A DNA stretch of 64,000 nucleotides from Baylisascaris procyonis (taxonomy: Eukaryota; Nematoda; Chromadorea; Rhabditida; Ascarididae). The stretch covers positions 3,891,001 to 3,955,000 of the forward strand of contig JAZARR010000250.1 of NCBI GenBank assembly GCA_037389465.1, read 5' to 3'. Made by a program: the position numbers and the translations under genes. Every line of letters begins with the position of its first letter. Position 1 is the first letter of the stretch. Of this stretch, positions 47,112 through 58,025 are shown piece after piece. The notes beneath the pieces are model-generated. The model did no database searches, was not told the DNA's origin, and saw only the letters and a program-made list of their open reading frames with translations.

Positions 47112-50100
47112 AAGGCAAGAAGGAATTTGCAAAAATTTATCTGTATTAATGTGACTAACTTTATTTCCACTCAATGTTTCAAAAATTCCCAACCAAATAA
47201 TCACTTCTGCTTAATGATCCTTTAGAAGGAACTGATATGTGATTCAATTTTTTCCAATATCACTATATTTTATAAACTCATTCTGCCAAACGTATAAAGT
47301 TCGTGCTATGCGCTGTCTAGTTTCAACGAGTACAATGAAGAAATGTTTCAAAGGTTACAAATCACGGAAAATTGAAACGCCTGATTCGTAACAGAAACCT
47401 GAATGAATTGCGAGTGGAAGACGGGGGTGATCAGCGACGCAACGACGATTGATAGGAAACCAATAACGACTATACCATTGTACCTCTTGTTGATGGCAGT
47501 CTATAAACGAAAACGACTAAGATCTTCATACGTCTAAAAAACAATAAAACAGGTTTCTTTTAAGCTGAACAAGTTAGCCGCTGGAAGAACTCAATGAAAC
47601 GAGATCTTCGGATACAGCCTGCCTTTCCTTGTTTTGTTGATAGATGAAAAACTATTTCATCAAAATTGGTTTTTTTTACAACTGCATAAAATGTTTCCTC
47701 CATTTCGCATTTCACTTTTTAAAATTCTATTTGCAACATTATAATCATTTCCCCCATATTCTCCACCTAAACTCTATCTGTATTCTACCTTAATCCCCTT
47801 ATATCTCTTACCTATAGACAGCAGAAATTACTCACATAACTTCACGATGAAAGAAGACAAAAAATTTGAATATTGACAAGCACACACTTCGCTTGAATCG
47901 TTCTGATGGTCGACGTTGTTAGTGCTCTCTTTCTGATCGAAGTGTTGTCTCGATGAATCGATCGTCTGCTTCTTTTCCGCACTGTTATTGCAATATTTTG
48001 ATGATTTTCTTGTACCGCTATCTGTAAAAATCAACATATAAAAATTTAAACTATTTCAGAAGATTCTCACTAAATCGAAATGAATTATTAATAAAAATGA
48101 TTAAATCATACTCATAACAAATATTAAGATGAGAAAGTTTCAGTTAGCAGATTTTTTGTTATTTTTCGTCTTTAATTTCTGTTATTTTTTTTTTGTTTTT
48201 GCTTTTGAATAAAAAGGCTCTCATATTTTGTGATAAGTATTGATAAGTTCTACGTTAAGCTTTTAAATAATTGTTTATGATAATTGATAATTGATAATGT
48301 GATAATTTATGAATAATGATATGATTTTAAAAAATAAAATTATTACTTAAATAAATAAATAAGAATAAAAAAGTTATATAATAAACTTCATTTACAATTG
48401 CACAACAAATTTCGCTTCGAATTGATGAAAGTGATAACGTTATTCGGTTTTCAAAAATGTGAATATCACAAAAAAAAACAAAAAATTATTCAATACCAAT
48501 ACCGAAGACAGCGCATTTGTTAAATACGATAAAAAAAAACTACTTGACCTCCATATGTTTAAATAATGCAAGTAAAATCCAGATTAATAATACTAAATTT
48601 CGGCTCTCCTCAATCTCTCCATTTCATATTTGCACTAAGTTGCCAATAAATTGCAAGAAAATTACCCACAAACTTTATTTGCCTGGGAAGAGAGGAAAGG
48701 GGGAATAAACGGACATAGGCATAAAGCTCCTCAAAGTTAAGAAGGGTCGATGGGCCAAACACCATCTATGTGGTTTATAATTTCACTACAAACGGAACAA
48801 GTACCGTTGAAAATGGCTTCAAAAGGATACGCGATAAGGAAAGCATTAAACGCACGTCTCCACTAGACAACGTTGATCGAGTGCTCTAGACTGTGATATT
48901 TTGGCACATTGATGTGTAGAGTGCTTAATGGCTGCTTCGAAGAACTAGAGGATCAAGTGATATAGTGATGTATGAATTGTTTAAAAGAAGTGGTGTAACT
49001 GATGTAGTAGGGAGAAAGGCAATTCCCCACTCTCCCATCAAACAATATTTTGACATGAAGACATCGCCTACCTTGACAATGAACCAATGATATTGAATAT
49101 TTTTGGTACTGAAAGTGCCCCTCGAAATATGAGTGAACATGAACGAATGACACAACGTCGCCTTTAAATTTCTGATCGCTTTGTTTTGCCTTTTGCAAAT
49201 GTTTTCAAGTGAACAAACCACATATATCCCATGAAGCAGTCCATGATTGGTCCAGTTTACTAGCATCAAATTTCGTTTGAAGTGTTTTAATATCGAGTTG
49301 TTTCTTCCCGCAATCTATGTGGACGAAGTCCTTCTTCTCCTTTATTACCTGCAACAACAATTACAATATGATCTTGATGAGTAATTTCCTATTCATAAAT
49401 AATACTATAAGTGCAAATGTTCATCCATAAATTTATCACCTTTTCATAATATTTTCATCTTTTATCCACGTAAATCATTTAGCATCTATGCTAATTATCT
49501 TTAGATACCAATCGCATCTTTCGAATTAGATTGTAACTGTAAACTTACAGCCATTAAAACTGTTGAAATAAGACGTAATTTTTTGGTATCGACTGCATCT
49601 GATATAATGTAGAATAAGATTAAGGAGAGAGAAATTTTTGCAAGTTTTATAAGTGCGAAATTAAGTTTAGTTTAATTCGAGCATTAAATGCTTAAATAAA
49701 GAGCAACGTTCAATTAAAAAGCCCTAATAGTTTCTTTGCAATTGGTGTATTGCTTAAAAGAATCTCAAAGGAACATACTTCGAATTCTTCACTACTCGAT
49801 GCACTCAATTCATTTTGCTCCGTTGATTTATCCTCAGAATCCATCATCGTTGAAGGATGATGCCTCGCCAATATCTCTCCATTCAAACGCACTAAATAAA
49901 ATAGTCAATTCAATTGCAATGATTCGAGTTATTTTATAAGCGATCATTAGCAATCAGAAGTGATCGATTCAAATAAAGATTTTATGTGAAATGTATCAAA
50001 ATAAAGTTTTCTATGCTGAATTAAATTACATCTGCCATTACTCAAGTTAGAGAGCTACCAAATTTGGTGGGTATAATATATGCCATGCAATTTGCAAATT

Positions 50101-50738
50101 GAGGCGTTCAAGCATCATCAAATTTAAGAATTATAGAAATTTTAAAATGCCCACAAATTTGTGCAAATTTTTATACCATCGGATTTTTATTTTTTATGAA
50201 TTGGATCAGATGAAAGGAAACAATCTTTTGCGAAAGACTTATAAGAGATTAGCAAAAATATTGATGCATTTAACTGCTTATTGCTAATTTATCGAAGCGG
50301 TCGGTCCGGCAAGTAGAACTGCAGAACTACTATAGGACCAATTCCCCTTGCATGTTTCTTCACTTGTCATTAAATGAATAATTAGCTGGGTTGCGATTAT
50401 GCAAATTTAATGTAACACCAGAAAACTAAATTACAAGCGAGTAGTTTTGCATAAGACAACTAGAAAATAGCATCTTCAGAAAGAAATAATTACAAAATTG
50501 GGAAATAGAACATTAGCGTTAACTCACCAGAGTCATCGGAATATTCCTCAAGGGGAAAAGCACTCATCACTGCTTCACCGATGCACTCACTAGCTGATAC
50601 CTCACCGAATGATGTGTCCAATGAGCTTTGCAAGCCGTCGTCTATATAGGAAACGAAGCGCGAACAAAGCGTTCGACATCTGAGAGCAAGACAGGTGGAG
50701 AGAGAAAACAGGAAAGAACGAGAGAGAGGATGAAGCAT
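41030..50738 (-). CDS. Unidentified PDZ-domain protein with coiled coil, 10 joined exons (about 407 aa)
   Basis: Not recognised as a named family. Minus-strand exons in order: 50528-50738 (or from 50641), 49779-49891, 49261-49348, 47888-48021, 46381-46470, 45820-45924, 44960-45184, 43197-43296, 41484-41617, 41030-41053. From 50738 they total 1224 nt, phase-consistent throughout. The first half is acidic and polar (Ser, Glu, Asp, Gln). About residues 183-240 form a charged heptad-like region (EQRLLIEQLRHELE). Residues 248-332 form a PDZ domain with carboxylate-loop and strand features (HLRLSLKQCNG, GKLFAVGDRIIDVDG, VEVKDYILW, LKVVIHLE). The C-terminal part (GRLLFSLNRLYELNPKPISL) is unknown. 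PDZ domains bind C-terminal peptides, so a scaffold or adaptor role is likely; the partner is unknown. Middle exons are well supported, first and last weakly. Confidence 0.65.
41484..41617 (-). CDS. PDZ gene C-terminal exon
   Basis: Acceptor aattcgaacgtag (phase 1), donor AGC/gtaatg (phase 0). Reads SSLDASLLGGSMKRSQRCFD then GRLLFSLNRLYELNPKPISL. Coding-like composition and correct phase tie it to the PDZ gene; no domain recognised. Confidence 0.5.
42156..42179. repeat. Homopolymer block T11 followed by G13
   Basis: Eleven T then thirteen G without interruption. Similar C13 tracts occur at 27498-27510 and 57507-57519, and a C12 at 61519-61530. Lengths may be affected by sequencing error. Confidence 0.9.
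43197..43296 (-). CDS. PDZ gene exon with last PDZ strand
   Basis: Starts with LKVVIHLETGYLLF, which fits the final strand of a PDZ domain, and continues RLKPNRDWANFSLYSY. The acceptor gaggacacag is poor, but phases match on both sides (0 in, 1 out, donor TATG/gtaatg). Confidence 0.45.
44960..45184 (-). CDS. PDZ gene exon carrying most of the PDZ domain
   Basis: The acceptor aattgcag at 45185 gives phase 0; the alternative tatatag eight bases upstream does not fit. Reads LVIMEWKKVDSDGQQSRQHL, RLSLKQCNGNIFIYDHG, then KLFAVGDRIIDVDGRHF and VEVKDYILWTFNNR. The GDRIIDVDG turn is the most diagnostic PDZ signature. The last strand is in the next exon. Donor AGG/gtttgt. Confidence 0.8.
45343..45391. 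repeat. Short tandem duplication, unit about 22 bp
   Basis: aagtttacacagttgccagt is followed directly by a copy with two substitutions (aagtttacatagttgccaat), in a PDZ-gene intron. Confidence 0.8.
45820..45924 (-). CDS. PDZ gene exon linking coiled coil to PDZ
   Basis: Acceptor gtatttttag, donor CGA/gtatga. Reads SQRKATHDMRNSFVKLAIDE then TRSTAFERRDGYDYR, continuing the helix of the preceding exon. Phase 0 at both ends. Confidence 0.7.
46381..46470 (-). CDS. PDZ gene coiled-coil exon
   Basis: Acceptor aacacttccag, donor GAG/gtactt. The 30 codons read DREASREHSTKDAIIHEQRL then LIEQLRHELE, a charged helix with regularly spaced Ile/Leu. Phase 0 at both ends. Confidence 0.7.
47053..47107. repeat. 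(TA)n microsatellite in a PDZ-gene intron
   Basis: About 55 bp of alternating TA with one C interruption near its start. Confidence 0.97.
47399..47500 (-). CDS. Possible cassette exon encoding a membrane helix, inside the PDZ gene
   Basis: A GC-richer 102-nt segment flanked by cgtttatag and CAG/gtttct, phase 0 at both ends. It reads TAINKRYNG, then IVVIGFLSIVVASLITPV, then FHSQFIQ: one hydrophobic helix of about 18 residues preceded by basic residues. It lies between two PDZ-gene exons that also meet in phase 0, so it could be spliced in without a frameshift and would add a membrane anchor. It might instead belong to a separate nested gene, or be chance; a second frame is also open through it. 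Confidence 0.3.
47888..48021 (-). CDS. PDZ gene polar exon
   Basis: Acceptor ttgatttttacag, donor GAA/gtgtgt. Reads SGTRKSSKYCNNSAEKKQTI, then SSRQHFDQKE and ends QNDSSE. Low-complexity polar sequence, probably disordered. Phase 1 in, phase 0 out. Confidence 0.65.
49261..49348 (-). CDS. PDZ gene basic exon
   Basis: Acceptor attgttgttgcag, donor GCTA/gtaaac. Reads VIKEKKDFVHIDCGKKQLDI then KTLQTKFDA. Phase 0 in, phase 1 out, exactly bridging its neighbours. Without it the flanking exons are out of phase. Confidence 0.65.
49779..49891 (-). CDS. PDZ gene acidic exon
   Basis: Acceptor attttatttag, donor GAA/gtatgt. Reads RLNGEILARHHPSTMMDSED then KSTEQNELSASSSEEFE. Its phase-1 start matches the preceding exon (split codon Val), and it ends in phase 0. 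Confidence 0.65.
50528..50738 (-). CDS. PDZ gene, first recognised exon (start uncertain)
   Basis: Downstream of 50641 it reads DGLQSSLDTSFGEVSASECI then GEAVMSAFPLEEYSDDS and ends in phase 1 at TCTG before gtgagt. Two 5' ends are possible. One is an acceptor ttcctatatag at 50642, with an unseen upstream exon ending in phase 1. The other is an ATG at 50738 in the same open frame, a few codons after a TGA, giving a Leu/Ser-rich leader. The latter stretch is pyrimidine-rich and looks like an intron end, so the shorter version is at least as likely. Confidence 0.5.
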
Positions 50739-51129
50739 TGAGAGTCATCTCGCATAGTGCTTTCCGGTTTGCAGCGTTGAAATTTTTTGGTACTCTTTGC
50801 ATGGGTTTGCACCTGCGCGATCCTTTGCAACGTTGTATTGACACGTCAGTTATTACTACGTCAGCAGAATAAACCGCGCTTTTTAAAAATATTCCCTTTT
50901 TCGAGGTGAAAAGGGGAAAACGTGGCCAAGGCCGAGTGCGCTGCTTTGGTCCCTACTTGGCCAAGGTGGGAAATGCCCTGGAGCATGCTTGAGATCGGTC
51001 CCGAGTGTGGGCCTAAAGGAAAGCTACTCATAAAAAAGATCAGACAAATTCGATAAGGTGTTCGGAGAAGCCTGACATACCTGAGACTACATCAAGTGTT
51101 AGGTTGGGGCCAAATTAAATATTCGAACG

Positions 51130-51490
51130 AAATCAGGCCAAGTATTCAGGCCGAATGAACCACATCAACGCACCTGATTTTGTCTAAACAAGTGGTGCTC
51201 TCATTCGAACTAGCCTTGCATATTTCCCGGTGAATTCGGCCTTGGCCACATTCCCGCCTTTCTAATACTACTCGCTTTTGCATATGTACAAATGTAAACA
51301 GCATTATGGGAAAGTTGTGTGTCGGACTGTGTTTGTCTGCATGTCTGCGTCGTAGTTTCAGCACACGAAGCACTGAAGTTAGGGCCATGAAATTTAAGGG
51401 TTGTGGTCTGCATCACATGACTAACCCATATGCCAATTTCCAAGCTGATACGTCAACTTCAAAAGGAGTTGCACACGCTTAAAGGTTTAT
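51130..51490. repeat. Diverged dispersed repeat, copy 1
   Basis: Shares blocks with 53150-53370 in the same order: gcatatgta, tttgtctg, a gcat/cacat block, and a distal block ctgatacgtcaacttcaaaa against cagtcgtcaacttcaaaggg followed by a gttgc..cac/cttaaagg-like end. Old interspersed element, class unknown. The ORFs in it are not convincing. Confidence 0.45.
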
Positions 51491-53149
51491 TTCTGTATAT
51501 TTCTGTGCATTTTGCAACAGATCGGTCTCAAAAGAAAAACAGTTTTGTAAGTAAGATTTGCATAAGTTTATATATCTGTAAAAGATTACTCAAAAGACAG
51601 GAAAAGATGCAGGATTGTGTATATTTGTTCATTAGTTGGCAATTGATGTAGTTGGATGATGGGATCAAGATGCACCTTGTAATGCAGTTGGGAAATGCAA
51701 AGATTTCTATATCAGTGAAGTAATTTCAAGCTCACCACAACCACAAAAAGAATACTTATTACTTACTTACCACAAGAAGAATTCCTTATTTTTAGAGACA
51801 GCATGAGGAGCGAAATGGAGAGAGAGAGGGGAAAAGGGGGGAGAGAAATCACCATCCCATAATAAGGGAAAAATTGGGAAAAGATAGTGCACAAATAATG
51901 CACCTTGATCAGAAATGAAAAAAGTTAAAAACAGACATGGACAAAATTGAGAAAAAAAGTCAAAGCGGAAGGGTACATTTGATGTGTAGAACACCTTCGA
52001 ACATTCCATGAACCAATAAAGGCGACCGGTGAATTTAAAAACAAAGAATATTTGTTTGCTTCCACAACTGTGCAAGGAAGTTTCTTCCAAATTCACAACT
52101 CTGAAAATACTTTCGAATAACGTTAGAATTAGACTTTTTCATTGCAATTGATATCGATGGACACATCGTTCTCTGGAGGGAGGAAGGGACAGAGGATATG
52201 TCCACAACTAATATATTGCAGAAACGATAAACTTTATATCTAATAGGAGACTAGAATCTTTTCTTCTCAACCTGAAGAGGTATTCAAAGACCTGATATTC
52301 AAAAGATCTGATCACTGCAACAATACAAATTTTGATCTGCAAATCTTCTCGTGCTTTCCGATATGCATAACTCATTCAGAAGGTGATCATCTCTAGTGTA
52401 CCAGGTGTTATCGCCATTGTTGCCTCTCTTCAAGGTTGAAACTACTGTAGAGTCAAATCCACTCACACATCCATAATGCTCTTTTTAAACTTTATTTACT
52501 TCAATCAGTGAAACATTCACTGCTTATAAATGTCTCTTTATATCGCTTTTACTTCCGATTAGATGAAGTTGTAAGGTGAAGTGAAGGTCAGGACTTGGCG
52601 TCATCTGCCAGTCGTGCGCTGACAGGTCGGTGCACTGTTGTTCTGCTTTGAAGAAGAATTGGGAACTTCACCAAAGAGGGTGCTGGGTGGGACGGCTAAG
52701 TAGGACAAAGCCATGAAGTCTGGTCGGAACCCGCTTAGAGCCGACCGCGACTAATTCTGTGTTTAAAACCCATAAAAAATTAACTACTCAACAATTTAAT
52801 TTACGGTAAAAGAGAGTTTGAGAGAGCACTCAGTGGATGGATTCGTTAATCAAAACGCTTCTTTATGGAATTGAATACTGCGAGGTATAGGTCAGGTTGT
52901 AAGCAAGTAAGAGCAAATGAGCATCCGTCAGGTATATAGCCTTTGTTACCACCTTCAAGTAATCACTATGGTAGTTTTCATCTGAGCAGTTTATTGTGAA
53001 GTGTGTATTGAACAAACCCTTATCGATATATTCACACCTTAGCCCACCATCGCATTAGGTTCGATTCATTCGGTCGAATTCTTGCGTGAATCTCGCCTTC
53101 TAGATCTATTCGATCCAAAAAGGGATCTTTTAATCTATATACGATAGCT

Positions 53150-53370
53150 GTGTTTTCTCAATGAGTAGAAATAGTATCCTCATTATTTATACAGTTTTGC
53201 AAGTACCAATCTCTGCATATGTATCTATTTGTCTGACTATGAGTACCGAATCTAGAGTTACAAAAATTAGGGTGTTTAGCATATAGTCCAGGATGATTTT
53301 CCGTATCACATCCAGTCGTCAACTTCAAAGGGCGTTGCGGGCACTTCAAGGTGCCAGGACATTGACATAC
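53150..53370. repeat. Diverged dispersed repeat, copy 2
   Basis: Second copy of the element at 51130-51490, same orientation and shorter. A possible third relative in reverse orientation is the cacacagtcagacagacaga and gcatatgcacatac stretch at 11070-11120; that link is weak because the tract is low-complexity. Confidence 0.45.
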
Positions 53371-54644
53371 ATTTCTGTTCAATTCACAGAAAGATGAATA
53401 TTTGATGGGAAGTTTGTATTAGTGGTTGGATGAATTGAAATATGAAGGCACTATTCCCTGCATTTCATTTGGTGATAACCTGTGGAACTTTGCATTTTGC
53501 GCATATCATGTCAGCTTCTTTGGTATGCTTCCCCACTTCTTTCTTACTGACTATTGATGCGGTTTCTCGCTGTAGGTCCAGTGCGTGGAATACCTTCGCG
53601 CCAAACAGGCTTAACGGCAGATCGTCTGAAGGCACACGACAGTACAATGGAAAGGCTACGTCGGCCAAACATAGCTGACCTGACGAGACATCCCAAATAC
53701 GAACGGAACTCAGCCGTTTAGCTGGTTATCCTGTGCTCGATATTCACATCCGGTGTGTTTATACATTCTGATGATTACAATTATTATCATTGACAACTTC
53801 TGTAAATATAAAGAAATCTATCATCAAAACGTCGCCGATGCATAACACAATTTCATGCATGCAAAGGACCACAAATAATTTTTGTGGTGATTGAGTCGGA
53901 ATGTGTGGCGATGTTTGCGGCACTAATATTTCCCATCTAAAATTATCTCTTCCATGCAAACAAAAATTGTTAATCGTATGATCGCAAGAGGAAATCAGTG
54001 ATTTATGGTACATCATTCTCGTACATCAGAGAACTGTTTTCATACTGAGTGGATTGGCCAGGAAAGATGCTCAGGTTAATAAAAATAGTTATTTTTGACA
54101 CTATCACATATATGGGAATTATCAATTGGCGATCATTCGACTTGATTTTCACTTTACTGCGCTAAGCAGTTCGTCGACCTCGTATTTGCAAACGTTGACC
54201 TTGTCCCCTCTATATAACCCAAAGATTATCTCGTTCAATATTACTCTCTAAATAATGGGATACCTGTGAGGTCACCGAGGTTGTAATTCACTTCCTTCGG
54301 TATCCAGTAATGAGAAACGAAGGGGAAAACTTGCAAAGTTGAGGCTGACGGTTAAGCGGACTTCAGTCTGTCATTGCCAAATTGTCTGATCGGCTGAAAT
54401 TCCTTAAAATATTAACCTTTCATTACTCATGAGGAGTGAAACTCCCTCAAACTCCTTGCCAACTTGAAGGATCAATATCGAATCAATCCATTCGTGTGTG
54501 AATGCTCAAAAAGTCACCAATAAGCAATTCAGTCACCGCGGTGTCGTTATTCAAGGTTAATTCGACCAATCGTTTGCTAGCTGGCTTTTAATGCTTGGTC
54601 AGTATTCAAACATTAGCAATCTTTTCCATAGTATTTTGCACTTA

Positions 54645-55049
54645 CTAAATATCACAGAAGAGTCCAACTTGTGTGGGCAATTCAACAATTGTCCATCTTA
54701 ATGCAGTGTTATGGTCTGTTGCAGTAATGGGGCTGTGGTCAGCTTGAAAGACGATTTGCGCAAATCCTAACGAATAGCTCAAATCCCATTCGCGTTCGGA
54801 TATCCAGTGATCCAAAATCTGCGTGAAACATCTCACTTACACAGTTGCACCCTGAGATGTACCATTTTTCTTGTCATAGCTGCCTACAATGTTTAAATCG
54901 AAAGCTTTGTCGGCATCTACTGAGTGTGGCAATGATGAAATTTTTAAATCACACATCTGGGTATGGTTACTTTGCAACTCATTGAGGTTGGTATAAAGCA
55001 TGTTATACCTGCCTTGCTTATCGCTATAGCTTATGAAGGGAACAGCCAA
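54645..55049 (-). pseudogene. Unrecognised open frame interrupted by one TAA (possible pseudogene)
   Basis: A single minus-strand frame is open for about 133 codons except for one TAA at 54838-54840. The first part reads SDKQGRYNMLYTNLNELQSN, the second FTQILDHWISEREWDLSYSL and later NTALRWTIVELPTQVG. The composition is protein-like. A gtaagt stands at the stop and a cacgcag 22 bases on, but 22 nt is too short for an intron. A decayed gene, an old element fragment, or a chance frame are all possible; no family recognised. Confidence 0.3.
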
Positions 55050-56742
55050 GATTTACTCTCTCTCTTTGCATTCCACAAATCTTATTTAATGCTTCAAGGA
55101 TTCATTAAAAAGGGATATTGAATTTTTCCTTTCATCGTTGATAGCGACGCTTTTCTAGCGAGACGGCAATATTATCAGCTAATACTCTCGCAGTCTGCAC
55201 TCTCTTGTTCTTTTTCTCTGCATCCTTCTATCTATTTCGTTAAACTGCGTGGTTGCCTTCGTTGAGGTACACAATAAAAGGGGAGGTGTTATTGGTGTAA
55301 GTGATAAAGCGGGGGTGGAAATACCAATATGCAGGTATAGTGGTTCAGAGACAAGCATTCTTGCAATACAACCAGTCCTTCCCCCCCCCCTCTATCCCAC
55401 CTTCCCAAAATAGTCTTTTGCTTCGCTGATAACACGGCGTTCTTTGCATCGTTAAGGAATTTAAAGAGACTCTCCAAAAAGTTCTCTCTCTCTGTTTTAT
55501 TGGCGTTGGGTCGGTGTTATACTTTATGAAAGTTGTTCAACATGCAGAGTGGAACCCACAAAATTTGAATACGATGACAGAAATCATCAAGATCTGACGT
55601 TGTTTTTGTTTGCTTAGAACTTGGTTCTGCTCCACATCCACATCCACCTATGCAAATAATTGTTGGAATTCATTGATGAATAGGATCGATCCATCATTAA
55701 CATAATAATTCGTTGCACTGACATTGTGCTGTCAATACTTGCGGTTGCTTATAATTGATGAAGTCGTACGGACGGCGGCTTGTTTCCTGCTGGAGCAGTC
55801 TTATAGGTTTATGCTTGGAAGGGGAAGGGAGAGCGGGAATTGTTGGGACGTAGGGCGACTACGATCTTCTGGTCTTGCGTTGTGCTATTTCAGGAATGGC
55901 GGTGGGAGGGGGAGAGGGGAAACGTTAGAGGATGATCGGTTGGGGACACGCTCATGACCCCGATCTCAGCTAGGCGACTTGGCTGATCCCATCTAGACAA
56001 TGCATGCTCTCCCTCGAACTAGTCGAATAAATATGAGGCATTACAGGTTTTTTTTTTTTTTTGGAATTGCTTAGTGGAAAGCTTGTGACCAGAATTTGAA
56101 GTGCCGACTTAGTTCACTGCTAAAGTTGATGTTTTCTGTTGTCGGTATACCATGGCATCGAGTCTCATTTCTATATGAATGCTGTGCAACACGGATGTCT
56201 ATGTGCTACAAGTTGCCTGCACTATGGCACGGAGCATATATGACAATTGCATCATGGACACACTGATGAAGCAGGGAGCATTAGCATTCGCGCATTTTGA
56301 GATTCTTTTATTTCAGTGTTTCCGCTTTAGAGGAGTGCATCATGGCGCAAGTGTCTTCTCACGATTGGAAACGCTTATACTGCTTATGGATGCAGTACTA
56401 TTGATTTGACTTTAATTCAGGTTGACAGCGTAAACATTAGTGGCGAAGTGGATCGAAGCAACGAGCTGTGAGATTATGGCACCGACAACACGTTTGACTG
56501 CAAGAGGGTGCGCTCTTTGGTATTATGAACCGACTTCGCTCAAAACAAATACCGTGGTAGAGAGAAATATTCGGCGCAAATGTCTGTATTTATCCGTTAT
56601 GAATAACACGCCTTTTTCGCTGTTTTCTATGTCTTCTGAGAACATTTTCTCTTGTTGCAAGAAAGCATTTGCGCCAACCCTTTGGAGAGAGCATTTTCTC
56701 CAAAAAAATTGTAATAGAGAGCACGTGCTTTAAGTATTTAGC

Positions 56743-56805
56743 ATCCTCTCTCTCTCTGACTCTCCTCTCTCTCACTCCCCTCACTCTCTCTCTTTCTCTC
56801 TCTCG
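56743..56805. repeat. CT-rich microsatellite
   Basis: Imperfect CT repeat with TCAC interruptions; the two strands read as low-complexity Ser/Leu or Arg/Glu peptides that should be ignored. Confidence 0.9.
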
Positions 56806-58010
56806 ATTTCTCACCCGTTGATCCCATTTTCATCATCCACGATTTTGTATTTGTGTATATTTCGTTACGTTCAGTCGTTTTTATACTTATTCATCTCATT
56901 AAATTGTTCTGTCTAATATATATTTAAAATGATGAAGCGTTTTACAGAGGAAGAAACAGTCGAGTGCGAGCGGCATCTCCTAATCGACGCATTCATCGTT
57001 TCAACGCTGATGTTAGTTACTGCATTTAATCCTGAATCAGTTATCTTTAATACCCCTTCGTTATTGTTGAAGGGATTTATGGGCCTTGAGTTCATACCGG
57101 CGTGATCTCAGCGCGTTATGCTCCTATGAGCAGCACGAGGCTATGCTAAGCTCTGATCAAATGGGGCAACAACAGTGTGTGGTCGACACTAAATTACCAT
57201 TCGGAGCAATAATAGGAGTTGCTCGGAGCTGTTTATAACAATTCCAAGATTGTATTATCCAGTTCACTTGTGTCGATGGAGTGGCACTATTTATGCATTG
57301 GAACTGTTTTACTAGTAACTATTGTGATTGAGCGCTCAGTGCTTTGTCATTGTTTGTGCTTTCCACAAATCTCGCTATCGTTGAACAAAGTATGGCCAAG
57401 CTCAGTATGCAACTCTCGTTTATAATGACATTATGAAGCACCTAGGATGCATGACATTGCACAGACAGTTCAGTTCCCACTAGCTCCTTGCTCGCCTCTT
57501 CCCCCTCCCCCCCCCCCCCGTCTCTTTCGCTGAATTGGAGGGGTGAACTTGCAGTGCTCACAGCGGCGATCCCACAACACGCCACCTTTAAGGACCCTTC
57601 TTATCTTTGCATTTCCGACGCGTCCTTAATCAGTGATCAGTGCATAGATTGGCGTCACTGAAACCTCTTCTTTTCTTGTTTGCTACTTATTGCCTCCCTC
57701 TACCACTCCCCCCCCCCCTCAATCTGTTCTCCTCTACCCGATGATCTTCCTTTCCATATTAAATTAGCCTCCCCACTGATTTCTTTTTCTTGCTACGTCA
57801 CTGTCACTGTTAAATGACGTAAAGTAGACGTAATTATCGTAGATCAAAAATCAAATAATGAATATGAAGTGCTTGTGCATACCACATTGTAAGTTTTGAT
57901 TCTTGCATAGATCTTATTTGAACTTCTTATATGAGTTTGTTTACAAACAGTTGAGGCATTGTTCCTTTCTTTTACTTGACTTCCTTTCACCTCATTATTC
58001 CAACGTAGCA

Positions 58011-58025
58011 ATGGAGAATCTTAAG
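58011..58025 (+). CDS. Candidate start exon of the RING gene (MENLK)
   Basis: ATG at 58011 follows a cgtag site and reads MENLK up to AAG/gtctcc, phase 0, matching the next exon. The implied intron is about 100 nt and the donor is weak. A start in an exon further upstream is equally possible. Confidence 0.25.

Larger units (their letters stand above)
50739..58010. other. Intergenic region between PDZ and RING genes
   Basis: Divergent spacing of about 7 kb. Holds the two repeat copies (51130-51490, 53150-53370), the broken frame 54645-55049, a CT tract and poly-C tracts. GC-richer patches at 50930-51020 and 52590-52760 hold no recognisable gene. Unseen 5' exons of either gene may lie here. 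Confidence 0.5.

Noticed and set aside
53041..53110. Possible tRNA (aggttcgattcat resembling a T-arm)
   Set aside because: No acceptor stem, D-arm or anticodon arm could be paired around it.
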